A stretch of DNA of 42,159 nt from Waddlia chondrophila WSU 86-1044 (GTDB lineage: Bacteria > Chlamydiota > Chlamydiia > Chlamydiales > CAMCWV01): NCBI GenBank assembly GCA_945882915.1, contig CAMCWV010000017.1, positions 1 through 42,159 of the forward strand, in the 5' to 3' direction. The notes beneath the pieces were generated by a model, which had not been told where the DNA came from, made no database searches, and was given only the letters and a program-made list of their open reading frames with translations. Below, one piece after another: positions 9,825-18,014 of this stretch. The translations under genes were made by a program, and so were the position numbers. Numbering within the stretch: the stretch's first letter is position 1; every line of letters starts with the position of its first letter.

Positions 9825-11710
9825 GCGAAGTGAGCTAGGAATGCGTCAACCGTAGCCTTATCAACTTTGGTTGGGATGTGCTCGAAATCTGTACCAAAGA
9901 CCTCTACCGCGCTTCTAAAGACCTCTTTGGCTTGGGGAAGACCGTATAAGTTAAGAAACACAGTGTTCTTTTCCATTTCAGAGCGCTTTTTTAATGAGCG
10001 TTTTGGATTTTTTAGCTCATGGGCCCAAATCTTAACCTGCGCATCATAAAACTCAATTTGCTGACGCAAATCTTTAAGCTCTTTAAAGCGCCTCGTCTCT
10101 TCTATTTTACGCTCTTTGAGAAGATTCACTTCCTTTTCGAGCTGATCAATCTGCGTCAAAATCTGCCCCCCTTCTGCCGTTTCCATCCACTTTGGGTCTT
10201 TTAGGCGAGCCGCAATTCCCTTAGAGCACTCTTTTTCTAATTTGAATCTAACACCTTCAAGATCTCTCGAAACTTTCTGCGGATGAACGTTGCGCACATG
10301 ACTAATCACACGTAAAAGCAAGTCCCTAGACCTACGAGGCTCAGCGTCTCTAGGATAAAGCTCTGCTCCCGCTTTTATGATCGCCCCAATCCCCTCTTCT
10401 TCTATCACAACCGATCCGCTAGACTGCTTTGAGGCCGTTTTCACCAAAACCTCAAACAGATCCTCAGGTGAGGACGGCTCAAGAAACATCACCGAAAGAC
10501 GCTCGCCAAGAGCTTTGTTGGGCTTAATGCACTCTTCATATTCAGCTCCTGTCGTTGCCATGATGCACTTTAGCCCATGCGCCATCAGCTCAGTCTTCAT
10601 AAGATCTGCTAAGTCTGGGCCCTGAGCGGGGCTTGCTCCAACAGATTTTTTGGCAACCGCGTGGAATTCATCAAAAAAGAGAATGACTTTGTTTTCGAAC
10701 CCTTTAACCTGCTCCACAATGTAGTCAAAGGGCTCTTTTATCCGTCCCGTTTCCATATCGAATCCACCACCTTGCAAAAGTTTGGCGGTATTCGCAACAA
10801 AGACCGTATACCCCTGCAATGCAGGAATGTTGCCATTAACGATTTCATGAGCAAGCCCTTCAACAAGAGCCGTCTTCCCCACTCCCGGATCGGCAACAAG
10901 AAGTGGATATTTTCCTCCCGAAAGAATAGCCGTCTTTAGCTTATCAAACTCTGCATGCCTGCCTATAAGCGGCGAAGGGTCCCCTTTTTTATAGACATCA
11001 CAAAGGTTTCGGCAGTCTCGAATATAAGAAAGGCTAAAGCCTAAATGACGGCGATAGAGAAGCGCTAAAGAAGCAAATGCCGCCGCGGCGACAAGGCGCC
11101 CTCTCCAGGCTAAAGAAGAAAGGCACGCCGCTCCGGCAGAGACAATCCAAGCCCCGTCGTAAAGCAAGTTACGCCAGAACGTAATCTGCATTTGCGCCTG
11201 CACTTGCATTGTCGGCACAATCTCTGGGTTGATGGCGTATGACTTAAAAATCGTTTTAAGGAAGTACTCGGTGTAGCGACTAATGCCCCGTGATTGCTTA
11301 AAGCCTTGCACCATTTTTCGCATTGCCGCGGTAGGAGCGCCGCTATTATCAAGCTTAGCATCGGACTCAATAACACTCTTCATTGTTCCTTGAAGTTTTG
11401 CGATAACGCGGAGCGTCTCCGGAGAGAAAAGGCTATAGAGCGCCTTCATCTTAGCCGGGCTCAATGCTTTTGCGCAGTACTGCGTTGTTTCACCAACAAG
11501 ACCTTCGTCTTTCAGCTCAGCCAGCCTTGCTTTTGCCGCCTCTTGAAGGCGGCAGTGGCTGGTTACTGCGAGATAGTCGATTACCTTTTGAAACGAGGTA
11601 GATTTGCTTGCTGTAGCCACCTCTCTAATAAGGTGAGCGCCGCCGCTCCAGATACGGTCTTCAACAGGAGAAAGGGCAGATGATAATACCGAATAAATTG
11701 CAGATACCAT
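9821..11710 (-). CDS. Membrane-anchored AAA+ ATPase related to ClpA/ClpB domain 1
   Basis: The protein has 629 residues. Residues 1-180 are helical and unrecognised. Residues about 184-225 hold two close hydrophobic stretches (WIVSAGAACLSSLAW, VAAAAFASLALLY) that look like a membrane hairpin. One AAA+ module follows: LIGRHAEFDKL (248-258), Walker A ADPGVGKTALVEGLA (273-287), Walker B VILFFDEFH (342-350), sensor-1 IMATTGAEY (383-391) and arginine finger near R404 in ALGERLS. This order and the GVGKTALVEGLA wording are those of ClpA/ClpB D1. The first Walker A glycine is alanine (A273). Residues about 515-555 form a coiled coil placed like the ClpB M domain, but no D2 follows. GAGG lies four bases before the ATG. 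Substrate and partner are unknown. Confidence 0.8.
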   Translation of the reverse strand: MVSAIYSVLSSALSPVEDRIWSGGAHLIREVATASKSTSFQKVIDYLAVTSHCRLQEAAKARLAELKDEGLVGETTQYCAKALSPAKMKALYSLFSPETLRVIAKLQGTMKSVIESDAKLDNSGAPTAAMRKMVQGFKQSRGISRYTEYFLKTIFKSYAINPEIVPTMQVQAQMQITFWRNLLYDGAWIVSAGAACLSSLAWRGRLVAAAAFASLALLYRRHLGFSLSYIRDCRNLCDVYKKGDPSPLIGRHAEFDKLKTAILSGGKYPLLVADPGVGKTALVEGLAHEIVNGNIPALQGYTVFVANTAKLLQGGGFDMETGRIKEPFDYIVEQVKGFENKVILFFDEFHAVAKKSVGASPAQGPDLADLMKTELMAHGLKCIMATTGAEYEECIKPNKALGERLSVMFLEPSSPEDLFEVLVKTASKQSSGSVVIEEEGIGAIIKAGAELYPRDAEPRRSRDLLLRVISHVRNVHPQKVSRDLEGVRFKLEKECSKGIAARLKDPKWMETAEGGQILTQIDQLEKEVNLLKERKIEETRRFKELKDLRQQIEFYDAQVKIWAHELKNPKRSLKKRSEMEKNTVFLNLYGLPQAKEVFRSAVEVFGTDFEHIPTKVDKATVDAFLAHFA

Positions 11711-11742
11711 AAAACCTCAGTTTTTAGTTTAAAAGTGCAATA

Positions 11743-11771
11743 ATTATACGCTGCTCTTATTTGTTTTTCAA
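11743..11771 (-). promoter_or_regulatory. Sigma70-type promoter for the AAA+ ATPase gene
   Basis: On the minus strand TTGAAA (11771-11766), a 17-bp spacer and TATAAT (11748-11743) give a near-consensus housekeeping promoter. The start codon at 11710 is about 33 bp below the -10 box, so the leader would be short. Confidence 0.65.
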
Positions 11772-11810
11772 CATTCGCTTATACCCAGAGCGCTACCATA
11801 AGGCCCCCAC

Positions 11811-11882
11811 ATATACTCCTCGTAGTTGAAAATGGGAATTTGGGCTAGCGCCAAAGCCCCGTTTTCAGCTAAGAGGGGTATA
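11811..11882. repeat. ~72-bp inverted-repeat element
   Basis: The arms 'atatactcctcgtagttg' and 'cagctaagaggggtata' are imperfect inverted repeats around a centre reading gggctagcgccaaagcccc. Close relatives lie at 19267-19342, 23135-23208 and, as a left half, 19997-20042. It codes for nothing. As RNA it would form one long hairpin. Confidence 0.75.
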
Positions 11883-11900
11883 GGCTTGATAGCTTAAAAA

Positions 11901-11940
11901 AAACCGCGGAAGCGGTAACTAAGGGGCGAAGCCGCGGTTT
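11901..11940. repeat. CCGCGG hairpin repeat
   Basis: AAACCGCGG (11901-11909) pairs with CCGCGGTTT (11932-11940) across a 22-nt loop. A similar left arm with 'ctaattaagcggcgaag' stands at 9308-9337 next to the XRE remnant. The 19-mer before it (gcttgatagcttaaaaaaa, 11884-11902) recurs at 31285-31303. No U-tract follows, so it is not an obvious terminator. Confidence 0.6.
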
Positions 11941-12102
11941 AAATAACCCGTCTTTTCAAAAATGAAGTGCAAAAATTAAGTTAAAAAAAGAATAGTCAGG
12001 TGATGAAAAAATCTATCGCCTAGATCTTGAACCTGCTCCAGCCTGTTGACAGCATAGTCTCAACGCGAATTGCTCAATCTAGGCTAAAACCTTAACTTTT
12101 TC

Positions 12103-12132
12103 TTTACGTTAAATAAATAATACGTGTATAAT
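12103..12132 (+). promoter_or_regulatory. Probable promoter of the three-unit membrane protein gene
   Basis: TTTACG (12103-12108), an 18-bp spacer and a perfect TATAAT (12127-12132) precede the gene by about 100 bp. A second TATAAT at 12181-12186 has no recognisable -35. An untranslated leader of about 90 bases would result, room for post-transcriptional control. Confidence 0.5.
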
Positions 12133-12230
12133 AGTAGCAGTTTACATACCCCTTCTTCTTCGGTGCATGCGAACTGTTACTATAATAGAAAGAATTAAAA
12201 ACACCAAACTCATAGCAGGAGTTACCCAAG

Positions 12231-13580
12231 ATGGCATTAACAGCACCCCTTACAGTACCCCTTTCAGGCTTCGAAAAATACACTCAGTGGTGCACCTACT
12301 TCGGGCTCAATTCAACAAGCACAACAACTAGAACGGTACAGGACAAGCCAGTTGCCGCATCTGAACCAGACTCCTTTCCAAGCACCGAAGTCCTTAACCA
12401 CACTTATCTAAACGCTGCAAAATACCCCGCGCGCTTTATTGTAGGCCTTGTGGCTATTCCTGTTTTCACGGCCGTTAGCTCTACCTACCACACCTTAATG
12501 GCTGCTAAAGACTTTAGCTATAGCTTCAAGACAGGAGCAGACAAAAACACCCTCCGCGCAAGAGCTTCTGCACACCTGCACCTAGCCGTCATGGACAGAG
12601 CGATCCTTACTTGCTTTACAACAATAGCCTTCTTTCACACCTTTAAAACAAAATTCGTTGAACGCGCTCAGCAAGACGTGTCAAATGAGATCAACGCCTA
12701 CGCTCAAGGCAATACTCAGAAATACAGCTCTTATTCTGGAACAGGATTTTTCCTTAATTTGTGCAATGACAACAAGACTGTCATCACTTCTAAAGAAGAG
12801 ACTCTGCATTCTAAAGGCTCGAACCTTTTTTCCGACCTCGCTAAAGTTTATGGCAGGTTCGAGTTCACAGCAGTGCTCCTCCCAGCCTTTGCTGCTATTG
12901 GCGCAACGTTTAGCACCTATTTAGCAGTAAAGACAGTTGCTAAAGGCACGTTTGCATATGCTGTGGCATCTCAAAGGCGTGATGCAGAAGCTTTAAAAAC
13001 CGCTAACGCTCTTCTTAACAAAAGTGTCGCTCACCTCTTTTACGCTGTAGAAGACGTTGTGTCTGCCCTATTAGCAGGCCCAATTATTATTTTCCACGCA
13101 CTTTTCCCTACGAAACTCCACCGCGTTCTAAACGGCATTCAAAAGACTATTGCCCCTGTTATGACGGTTGATCCGTTGGATTTAAGAGCAACAAAGCTTA
13201 ACCCTACACCTGGGTTGATCGCTTATTTTAAGGTTGCTCGTCTCAGTGGCTCCGACCACGATGCGCGTAGCTTCGGGCGGTTTTTCAGAAGAGCTGTTGC
13301 CAGAAACATGGTTGCGGGAGTTGCTATTCCTCTCTTCGTGGCTATTGGCGCTGTCTACAACGCTACTAGCGCTATAGTAAAAGGCGTGACTTTTGGCTTC
13401 ACCAAATCTGATGAGTATAAGAGCCAAGCCAAAGCACACGCATTCTCTGCGGGCATTGACACACTGGGCTTTATTGCATCACCTGTTGTTGCATTTGCTC
13501 ACGTCTTCTTCCCATCAAGTAGCTATAACGCAGCTGTCTGGATTGCTAAAAAAGCAGATAACTTTGCAAAAGGCGTGTAA
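12231..13580 (+). CDS. Hypothetical membrane protein with three homologous ~80-residue units
   Basis: The protein has 449 residues; I do not recognise a named family. AGGAG stands nine bases before the ATG. After a Thr/Ser-rich soluble N-terminus (1-60) the same unit appears three times: about residues 67-142, 208-295 and 357-430. Each begins with Arg and a hydrophobic run with a proline and aromatic in fixed places (RFIVGLVAIPVFTAV, RFEFTAVLLPAFAAI, RNMVAGVAIPLFVAI). A tyrosine or phenylalanine, a K-rich turn with F-x-F/Y, a charged helix with A-x-A-H/N, and a second hydrophobic stretch follow; in units 2 and 3 that stretch ends in H-x-x-F-P. Units 1 and 3 are the most alike. There is no cleavable signal. 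It stands alone between repeats. The membrane location is inferred; an inclusion-membrane or secreted role is only a guess. Confidence 0.75.
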   Translation: MALTAPLTVPLSGFEKYTQWCTYFGLNSTSTTTRTVQDKPVAASEPDSFPSTEVLNHTYLNAAKYPARFIVGLVAIPVFTAVSSTYHTLMAAKDFSYSFKTGADKNTLRARASAHLHLAVMDRAILTCFTTIAFFHTFKTKFVERAQQDVSNEINAYAQGNTQKYSSYSGTGFFLNLCNDNKTVITSKEETLHSKGSNLFSDLAKVYGRFEFTAVLLPAFAAIGATFSTYLAVKTVAKGTFAYAVASQRRDAEALKTANALLNKSVAHLFYAVEDVVSALLAGPIIIFHALFPTKLHRVLNGIQKTIAPVMTVDPLDLRATKLNPTPGLIAYFKVARLSGSDHDARSFGRFFRRAVARNMVAGVAIPLFVAIGAVYNATSAIVKGVTFGFTKSDEYKSQAKAHAFSAGIDTLGFIASPVVAFAHVFFPSSSYNAAVWIAKKADNFAKGV

Positions 13581-13591
13581 TACGAAAGGGT

Positions 13592-13714
13592 GGACTCGAC
13601 ATGTCGAGTCCTAACAAAGCATTGGACATGTCCCAGCACTCCAAAGATCGAGCGAAGCTCGATCCTGCTAATAGCTAACACGCTCTTAAGGAGCGAGCGC
13701 AAAAGCGCGAAGCT
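13592..13714. repeat. Palindromic repeat (TTAAGGAGC family) between convergent genes
   Basis: This is an inverted-orientation copy of the 2191 repeat. It has the 20-bp palindrome GGACTCGACATGTCGAGTCC at 13592-13611, then 'ctaacaaagcattgg', 'gtcccagcactccaaag', a GATCGAGCGAAGCTCGATC dyad, 'ttaaggagcg' and GAGCGAGCGCaaaaGCGCGAAGCTC. It fills the whole gap to the ligA stop and could act as a bidirectional terminator through its stems, though no U-tract is present. Confidence 0.8.
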
Positions 13715-15724
13715 CTACAGCTGCTGCTGAAAGTCAGCCTCAGTAAGGATCGCGATGTTCCACTTGCGAGCTTTGTCGAGTTTAGAGCCTGCATCATCGC
13801 CAGCAAGAACAAAGTGTGTTTTCTGACTAACAGCAGCGGTCACTTTGCCGCCCCGCTCTTTGATGAGGTTTGTAGCTTCTAGGCGCGTATACTTTTGCAA
13901 AGAGCCAGTAAGAACAAAAGTTTTGGACTGGAACGGATGGTCTGTAAAAGCAGACGGCTTGACCTCCTGAGGACGGATGCCTGCTGCAAGCAAAGCCTCA
14001 ACCTCCTGACAGTTTTGAGGGTCAGCAAAATGGCTGACAATCGCCTCAGCAACCTTCTCCCCAATCCCTTCAATTTCAATAAGCTCCCCCGCCGAGATCT
14101 TCATAAGCGCGTGGATATCCTTAGCTTTAGCCGCAAGAAGATCGGCCGTGCCAATACCCACATGCTTAATGCCAAGCGCCATAATCAAGCGCGGAAAAGA
14201 GATGTCGCGTGAGCGCTCGATCCCTTTAAGAAGATTTTCAACCGACTTTTGCTTAAACCCTTCAAGCTGTGAAAGATTGTCTGCCGTGAGCTTATAAATG
14301 TCAGAAGGAGCCTTTACAAACCCCTTCTGAACAAGCTGGGTGACAACCCTTTCCCCAAGATTTTCAATGTCCATTGCCTCTTTGCCCACAAAAAAAGCAA
14401 TGCGCCGTATTTGCTGCTCGGGGCACCCCTTACTATTGGGGCAGCGAACAGCTACTTCCTCTTCAACGCGAACAACGGGTGTAGAGCAGCTTGGGCAAAT
14501 ATGAGGCATCTTCCAATGGATGCTATGAACAGGGCGCATCTCGAGGTTCACCCTCACAACCTTGGGAATCACATCCCCCCCTTTTTCGATTACAACAGCA
14601 TCCCCTATTCGGATATCTTTGCGCTCGATCTCCTCTTCGTTGTGGAGGGTCGCTCTAGCAATGGTACTTCCCGCCAAAAGCACCGGCTCAAGCTCTGCTA
14701 CTGGGGTCAGCACTCCTGTACGCCCCACCTGAACAGTAATATTTAAGATGCGCGTTGTTTCCTGATCTGGCGTGAACTTATAAGCTGCCGCCCAGCGGGG
14801 GTTCTTTCCGGCAGCCCCAAGCTGCTTTTGAGCATGAAAATCGGCTACCTTAATGACGATCCCATCAATATCAAAAGGGAGCGACGGCCTAAGTTGCCGC
14901 ACCTTTTCTGCAAACGCCCAAATCTCTTCAAGCGTGTGGCAGATGGCTGTTTCGTGCAACGTTGGAAGGCCAAGCGCGCGCATGTAGGCGTGGGCTGCAA
15001 CTTGATCCTTGATGGCCCCTGAAGAATCATCGGCAATGGCGTAAAGGACAATGGCCAGCTTTCGTTTGGCCACTTCTTTCGGGTCCAAAAGTTTTAGGGA
15101 GCCCGCCGCTGCATTGCGCGGATTTGCCCAGGGGTCATCGCCAAAAGCCTCTCGCTGCTCGTTAAGTGCTATGAAGCCCTTGCGAGGCATATAGACCTCG
15201 CCGCGCAGTTCTAGGTGATCTGGTATAGGCTCTGAAGAAGACTCTATCTGAAGCTGCAACGGCAGCGAAGCAATTGTTTTGATATTTGCTGTAATATCAT
15301 CGCCCTGCTTGCCATCACCTCTCGTTGAAGCGCAGGCAAGGAGCCCCTTCTTGTATTGGAGTGAGACAGCAATCCCATCCATCTTCAGCTCAACTGAAAA
15401 AACGATGTCGGTTCTGCCCATAAGGCGGTGGACTCTTTTGATGAAATCTTCGAGCTCATCTTTGCTGTAGGTATTAGGAAGCGATAACATCGGAATGTGG
15501 TGGACCACAGACTTAAACCCTTCGGTTAGAGCCTCCCCTACTCTCTGTGTTGGCGAGGCCGAAGAAGCCCACTCGGGATGATTCTTTTCTATCTCTTCGA
15601 GAGAGTGGAAGAGCACATCCCATTCGTAATCAGAAATTGCGGGGAGGTGGTCGATGTAATAACGTTTGTTGTGCTGCCAAATTTCTCTGCAGAGTGATTC
15701 GTAGCGTAAACGTTCAGCATCCAT
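13715..15724 (-). CDS. ligA: NAD-dependent DNA ligase
   Basis: The protein has 669 residues, the standard size. Domain Ia (residues 1-65) has RYYIDHLPAISDYEWDVL. The adenylation lysine is K114 in SVELKMDGIAVS (KxDG). LELRGEVYMPR and PRNAAAGSLKLLDP follow, then the OB fold (VQVGRTGVLTPVAELEPV) and a zinc finger of four cysteines (CPSCSTP ... CPNSKGCPEQ). Helix-hairpin-helix repeats (LEGFKQKSVENLL, IEGIGEKVAEAIV) follow. A C-terminal BRCT domain (FVLTGSLQKYTRLEATNLI) ends the protein. It seals nicks in Okazaki fragments and repair. ATG start; it is preceded upstream by the glgB end and a repeat fragment. Confidence 0.97.
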   Translation of the reverse strand: MDAERLRYESLCREIWQHNKRYYIDHLPAISDYEWDVLFHSLEEIEKNHPEWASSASPTQRVGEALTEGFKSVVHHIPMLSLPNTYSKDELEDFIKRVHRLMGRTDIVFSVELKMDGIAVSLQYKKGLLACASTRGDGKQGDDITANIKTIASLPLQLQIESSSEPIPDHLELRGEVYMPRKGFIALNEQREAFGDDPWANPRNAAAGSLKLLDPKEVAKRKLAIVLYAIADDSSGAIKDQVAAHAYMRALGLPTLHETAICHTLEEIWAFAEKVRQLRPSLPFDIDGIVIKVADFHAQKQLGAAGKNPRWAAAYKFTPDQETTRILNITVQVGRTGVLTPVAELEPVLLAGSTIARATLHNEEEIERKDIRIGDAVVIEKGGDVIPKVVRVNLEMRPVHSIHWKMPHICPSCSTPVVRVEEEVAVRCPNSKGCPEQQIRRIAFFVGKEAMDIENLGERVVTQLVQKGFVKAPSDIYKLTADNLSQLEGFKQKSVENLLKGIERSRDISFPRLIMALGIKHVGIGTADLLAAKAKDIHALMKISAGELIEIEGIGEKVAEAIVSHFADPQNCQEVEALLAAGIRPQEVKPSAFTDHPFQSKTFVLTGSLQKYTRLEATNLIKERGGKVTAAVSQKTHFVLAGDDAGSKLDKARKWNIAILTEADFQQQL

Positions 15725-15774
15725 GTGGCGTGGTTCTCAGTTGTGATTTTTTTAAACCTATTGTCTAGCCTATT

Positions 15775-15805
15775 CGGAGCGAGCGCGAAGCACGAAGCTC
15801 CTTAA
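15775..15805. repeat. Short fragment of the TTAAGGAGC palindromic repeat
   Basis: The sequence cggagcgagcgcgaagcacg followed by aagctccttaag repeats the end module of the larger copies at 13592 and 27284. It lies between the ligA start and the glgB stop. Confidence 0.55.
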
Positions 15806-15819
15806 GCGGTGTCGTCGGG

Positions 15820-17991
15820 TTAGGTGAAGGTGATCTTGAAGATCATAGTGGCAAGCGGCGCTAGCGAAATCCTAAAGCCCTCTTCGCCATTTTGCCTTCC
15901 TTTGCGCTCTCCTCCCAAAATGCCCACCGGCAGGTTTACCTTTCCAGATCCACCATACTCCGAAGAGTCCGTGTTAAACACTTCGCAAATAGTAGCCAGA
16001 TTCGGCAGCCGAATCACATACTCAGGATGGTAAGTAGGCGTAAAGTTATGAATGCACAAAAGCTCTCCTTTCGAGCTCTTGCGCCTATAACTGATAACGC
16101 CATTCACAACATCAGAAAAGTCAACCCACTCAAACCCGGCATAATCAAAATCCTTCTCCCACAAAGCAGGCTCTGTCAGGTAGAGGTGATTCAGCTCCCC
16201 AACCATCTTCTGCACGCCCCTATGGGTAGCATGCTCCAGAAGGTTCCAGTCTAGCTGCTCTTTGCAATTCCACTCATTCCACTGACCAATCTCCCCTCCC
16301 ATAAAGAGAAGCTTCTTGCCCGGCTGGCACATCATGTAACTATACAAAAGACGCAGGCCCGCAAACTTCTGCCATAAATCGCCAGGCATCTTGCTTAGCA
16401 AGCTCCGCTTTCCATGGACGACTTCATCATGTGAAAGAACAAGGACAAAACGCTCTGAGAAGGCGTATAAAAGCCCAAAAGTAAGCTCGTTGTGGTGATA
16501 GTGGCGATGAACAGGGTCCCTTTCAAAATATAAAAGAGTGTCGTTCATCCACCCCATGTTCCACTTCATGTCGAAGCCAAGGCCGCCGTAATCAACAGAA
16601 TGAGAGACCCCTGTAAAGGAGGTCGACTCCTCAGCAATCATCATAACGCCTGGGCAACGTCTATGAACGATGGAGTTGGTGTGCCTAATAAACTCTAACG
16701 CTTCTAGGTTCTCTTTGCCGCCGTAAGGATTGGGGATCCACCCGCCGTGGTCTCTGCCGTAGTCGAGATAGATCATAGAAGCTACTGCATCGACGCGGAG
16801 CCCGTCGACATGCATGTAGTCAAGCCAGAACAAAGCATTGGCAAGCAAGAAGTTCGACACCTCGTTACGCCCATAATTAAAAATAAGAGTCTTCCAATGG
16901 GGATGGTGCCCCTGCCGCGCGTCCTCATGCTCGTACAAGCAAGAGCCATCAAACCGCGACAAAGCAAAGTCATCTGAAGGAAAATGCCCCGGCACCCAAT
17001 CGATAAAGACACCAATATTGTTCTGGTGGAGGATGTCGACAAGGGCCTTGAAGTCATCCGGCGTGCCATAACGACTTGTCACTGCGTAGTACCCCGTCAC
17101 CTGATAGCCCCAAGACTCATCAAGCGGATGCTCAGAAATAGGCATGAGCTCTACGTGAGTGAAATTCATCTGGTGGCAATATTCAACAAGCTGATCTGCG
17201 AGCTCTCTGTAATTAAGAAACTGCCCATCACGCTTGTGCCAAGAGCCAAGGTGCACCTCGTAGACGTTCATTGGCTTCGGGGTGTTTTGCTCCCGTGTGC
17301 GCCTGTCCATCCATTGTTGATCCTGCCAAGGATAGTCCCCATGGTGCCACACAACAGAAGCAGTCTTTGGCCGCATCTCGCTGTAGTAGGCATAAGGGTC
17401 GGCTTTTACACGAATTTCGCCCGACTGCGTTTTAATCTCGAACTTGTACTGCGTCCCTTGACCAACGCCAGGGATAAATAACTCCCACACTCCAGAAGTG
17501 CCCATGCTCCTCATGAGGTTAACCCGCCCATCCCAGTGGTTAAAGCTGCCAACTAAGGCCACCTGCTTAGCTACTGGCGCCCAGACAGAAAACTTTGTCC
17601 CAAAGACACCCTGCTCGGTTGTCACCCGCGCGCCCATGACAGTATAGAGCTCGTAATGAACCCCTTTTCCAAAAAGGTACTGATCGAGCTCGCCAAATGT
17701 AGGGAAGAAGGCATACGGGTCATGAGCAAGCAGGCCGCTGACATGATAGACACGGTAATCTGCATACGTGGTGCTTTTTGGAACTATGTATTCAAAGACG
17801 CCTGCATCGTGAATTCTGCGCGACTCGACGATCTTGCCAAACACCTCTAAAAAGAGGGTGGCAGCTCCTGGCCTCCATAACCGAATGACCTTGTGCGTTC
17901 CGAAGTAATCGTGAAGACCTAAAATATGGTGGGGGTCATGATGCTCCCTATTGATGATCCGTTTTAGTTCATCTAGAAAGTGCTTGTCCAA
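15820..17991 (-). CDS. glgB: 1,4-alpha-glucan branching enzyme
   Basis: The protein has 723 residues. It forms alpha-1,6 branches in glycogen. An N-terminal module with HHDPHHILGLHD is followed by the CBM48 region (TKFSVWAPVAKQVALVGSFNHW). The GH13 barrel has VELMPISEHP, GYQVTGYYAVTSRYG, nucleophile region DGLRVDAVASM, acid region MMIAEES and VLSHDEVVHGK, with GGEIGQWNEW after it. The C-terminal beta domain ends at MIFKITFT. The start is a TTG at 17991 with AGGA eight bases upstream; no ATG is available before the conserved N-terminus. It lies 23 bp after the secreted hypothetical on the same strand. Confidence 0.95.
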   Translation of the reverse strand: MDKHFLDELKRIINREHHDPHHILGLHDYFGTHKVIRLWRPGAATLFLEVFGKIVESRRIHDAGVFEYIVPKSTTYADYRVYHVSGLLAHDPYAFFPTFGELDQYLFGKGVHYELYTVMGARVTTEQGVFGTKFSVWAPVAKQVALVGSFNHWDGRVNLMRSMGTSGVWELFIPGVGQGTQYKFEIKTQSGEIRVKADPYAYYSEMRPKTASVVWHHGDYPWQDQQWMDRRTREQNTPKPMNVYEVHLGSWHKRDGQFLNYRELADQLVEYCHQMNFTHVELMPISEHPLDESWGYQVTGYYAVTSRYGTPDDFKALVDILHQNNIGVFIDWVPGHFPSDDFALSRFDGSCLYEHEDARQGHHPHWKTLIFNYGRNEVSNFLLANALFWLDYMHVDGLRVDAVASMIYLDYGRDHGGWIPNPYGGKENLEALEFIRHTNSIVHRRCPGVMMIAEESTSFTGVSHSVDYGGLGFDMKWNMGWMNDTLLYFERDPVHRHYHHNELTFGLLYAFSERFVLVLSHDEVVHGKRSLLSKMPGDLWQKFAGLRLLYSYMMCQPGKKLLFMGGEIGQWNEWNCKEQLDWNLLEHATHRGVQKMVGELNHLYLTEPALWEKDFDYAGFEWVDFSDVVNGVISYRRKSSKGELLCIHNFTPTYHPEYVIRLPNLATICEVFNTDSSEYGGSGKVNLPVGILGGERKGRQNGEEGFRISLAPLATMIFKITFT

Positions 17992-18014
17992 CGTGTGTGT
18001 CCTAAAATATGCCG

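Noticed and set aside
12181-12186. Second TATAAT as an additional promoter
   Set aside because: No -35-like sequence at suitable spacing; the box at 12127 has a better partner.
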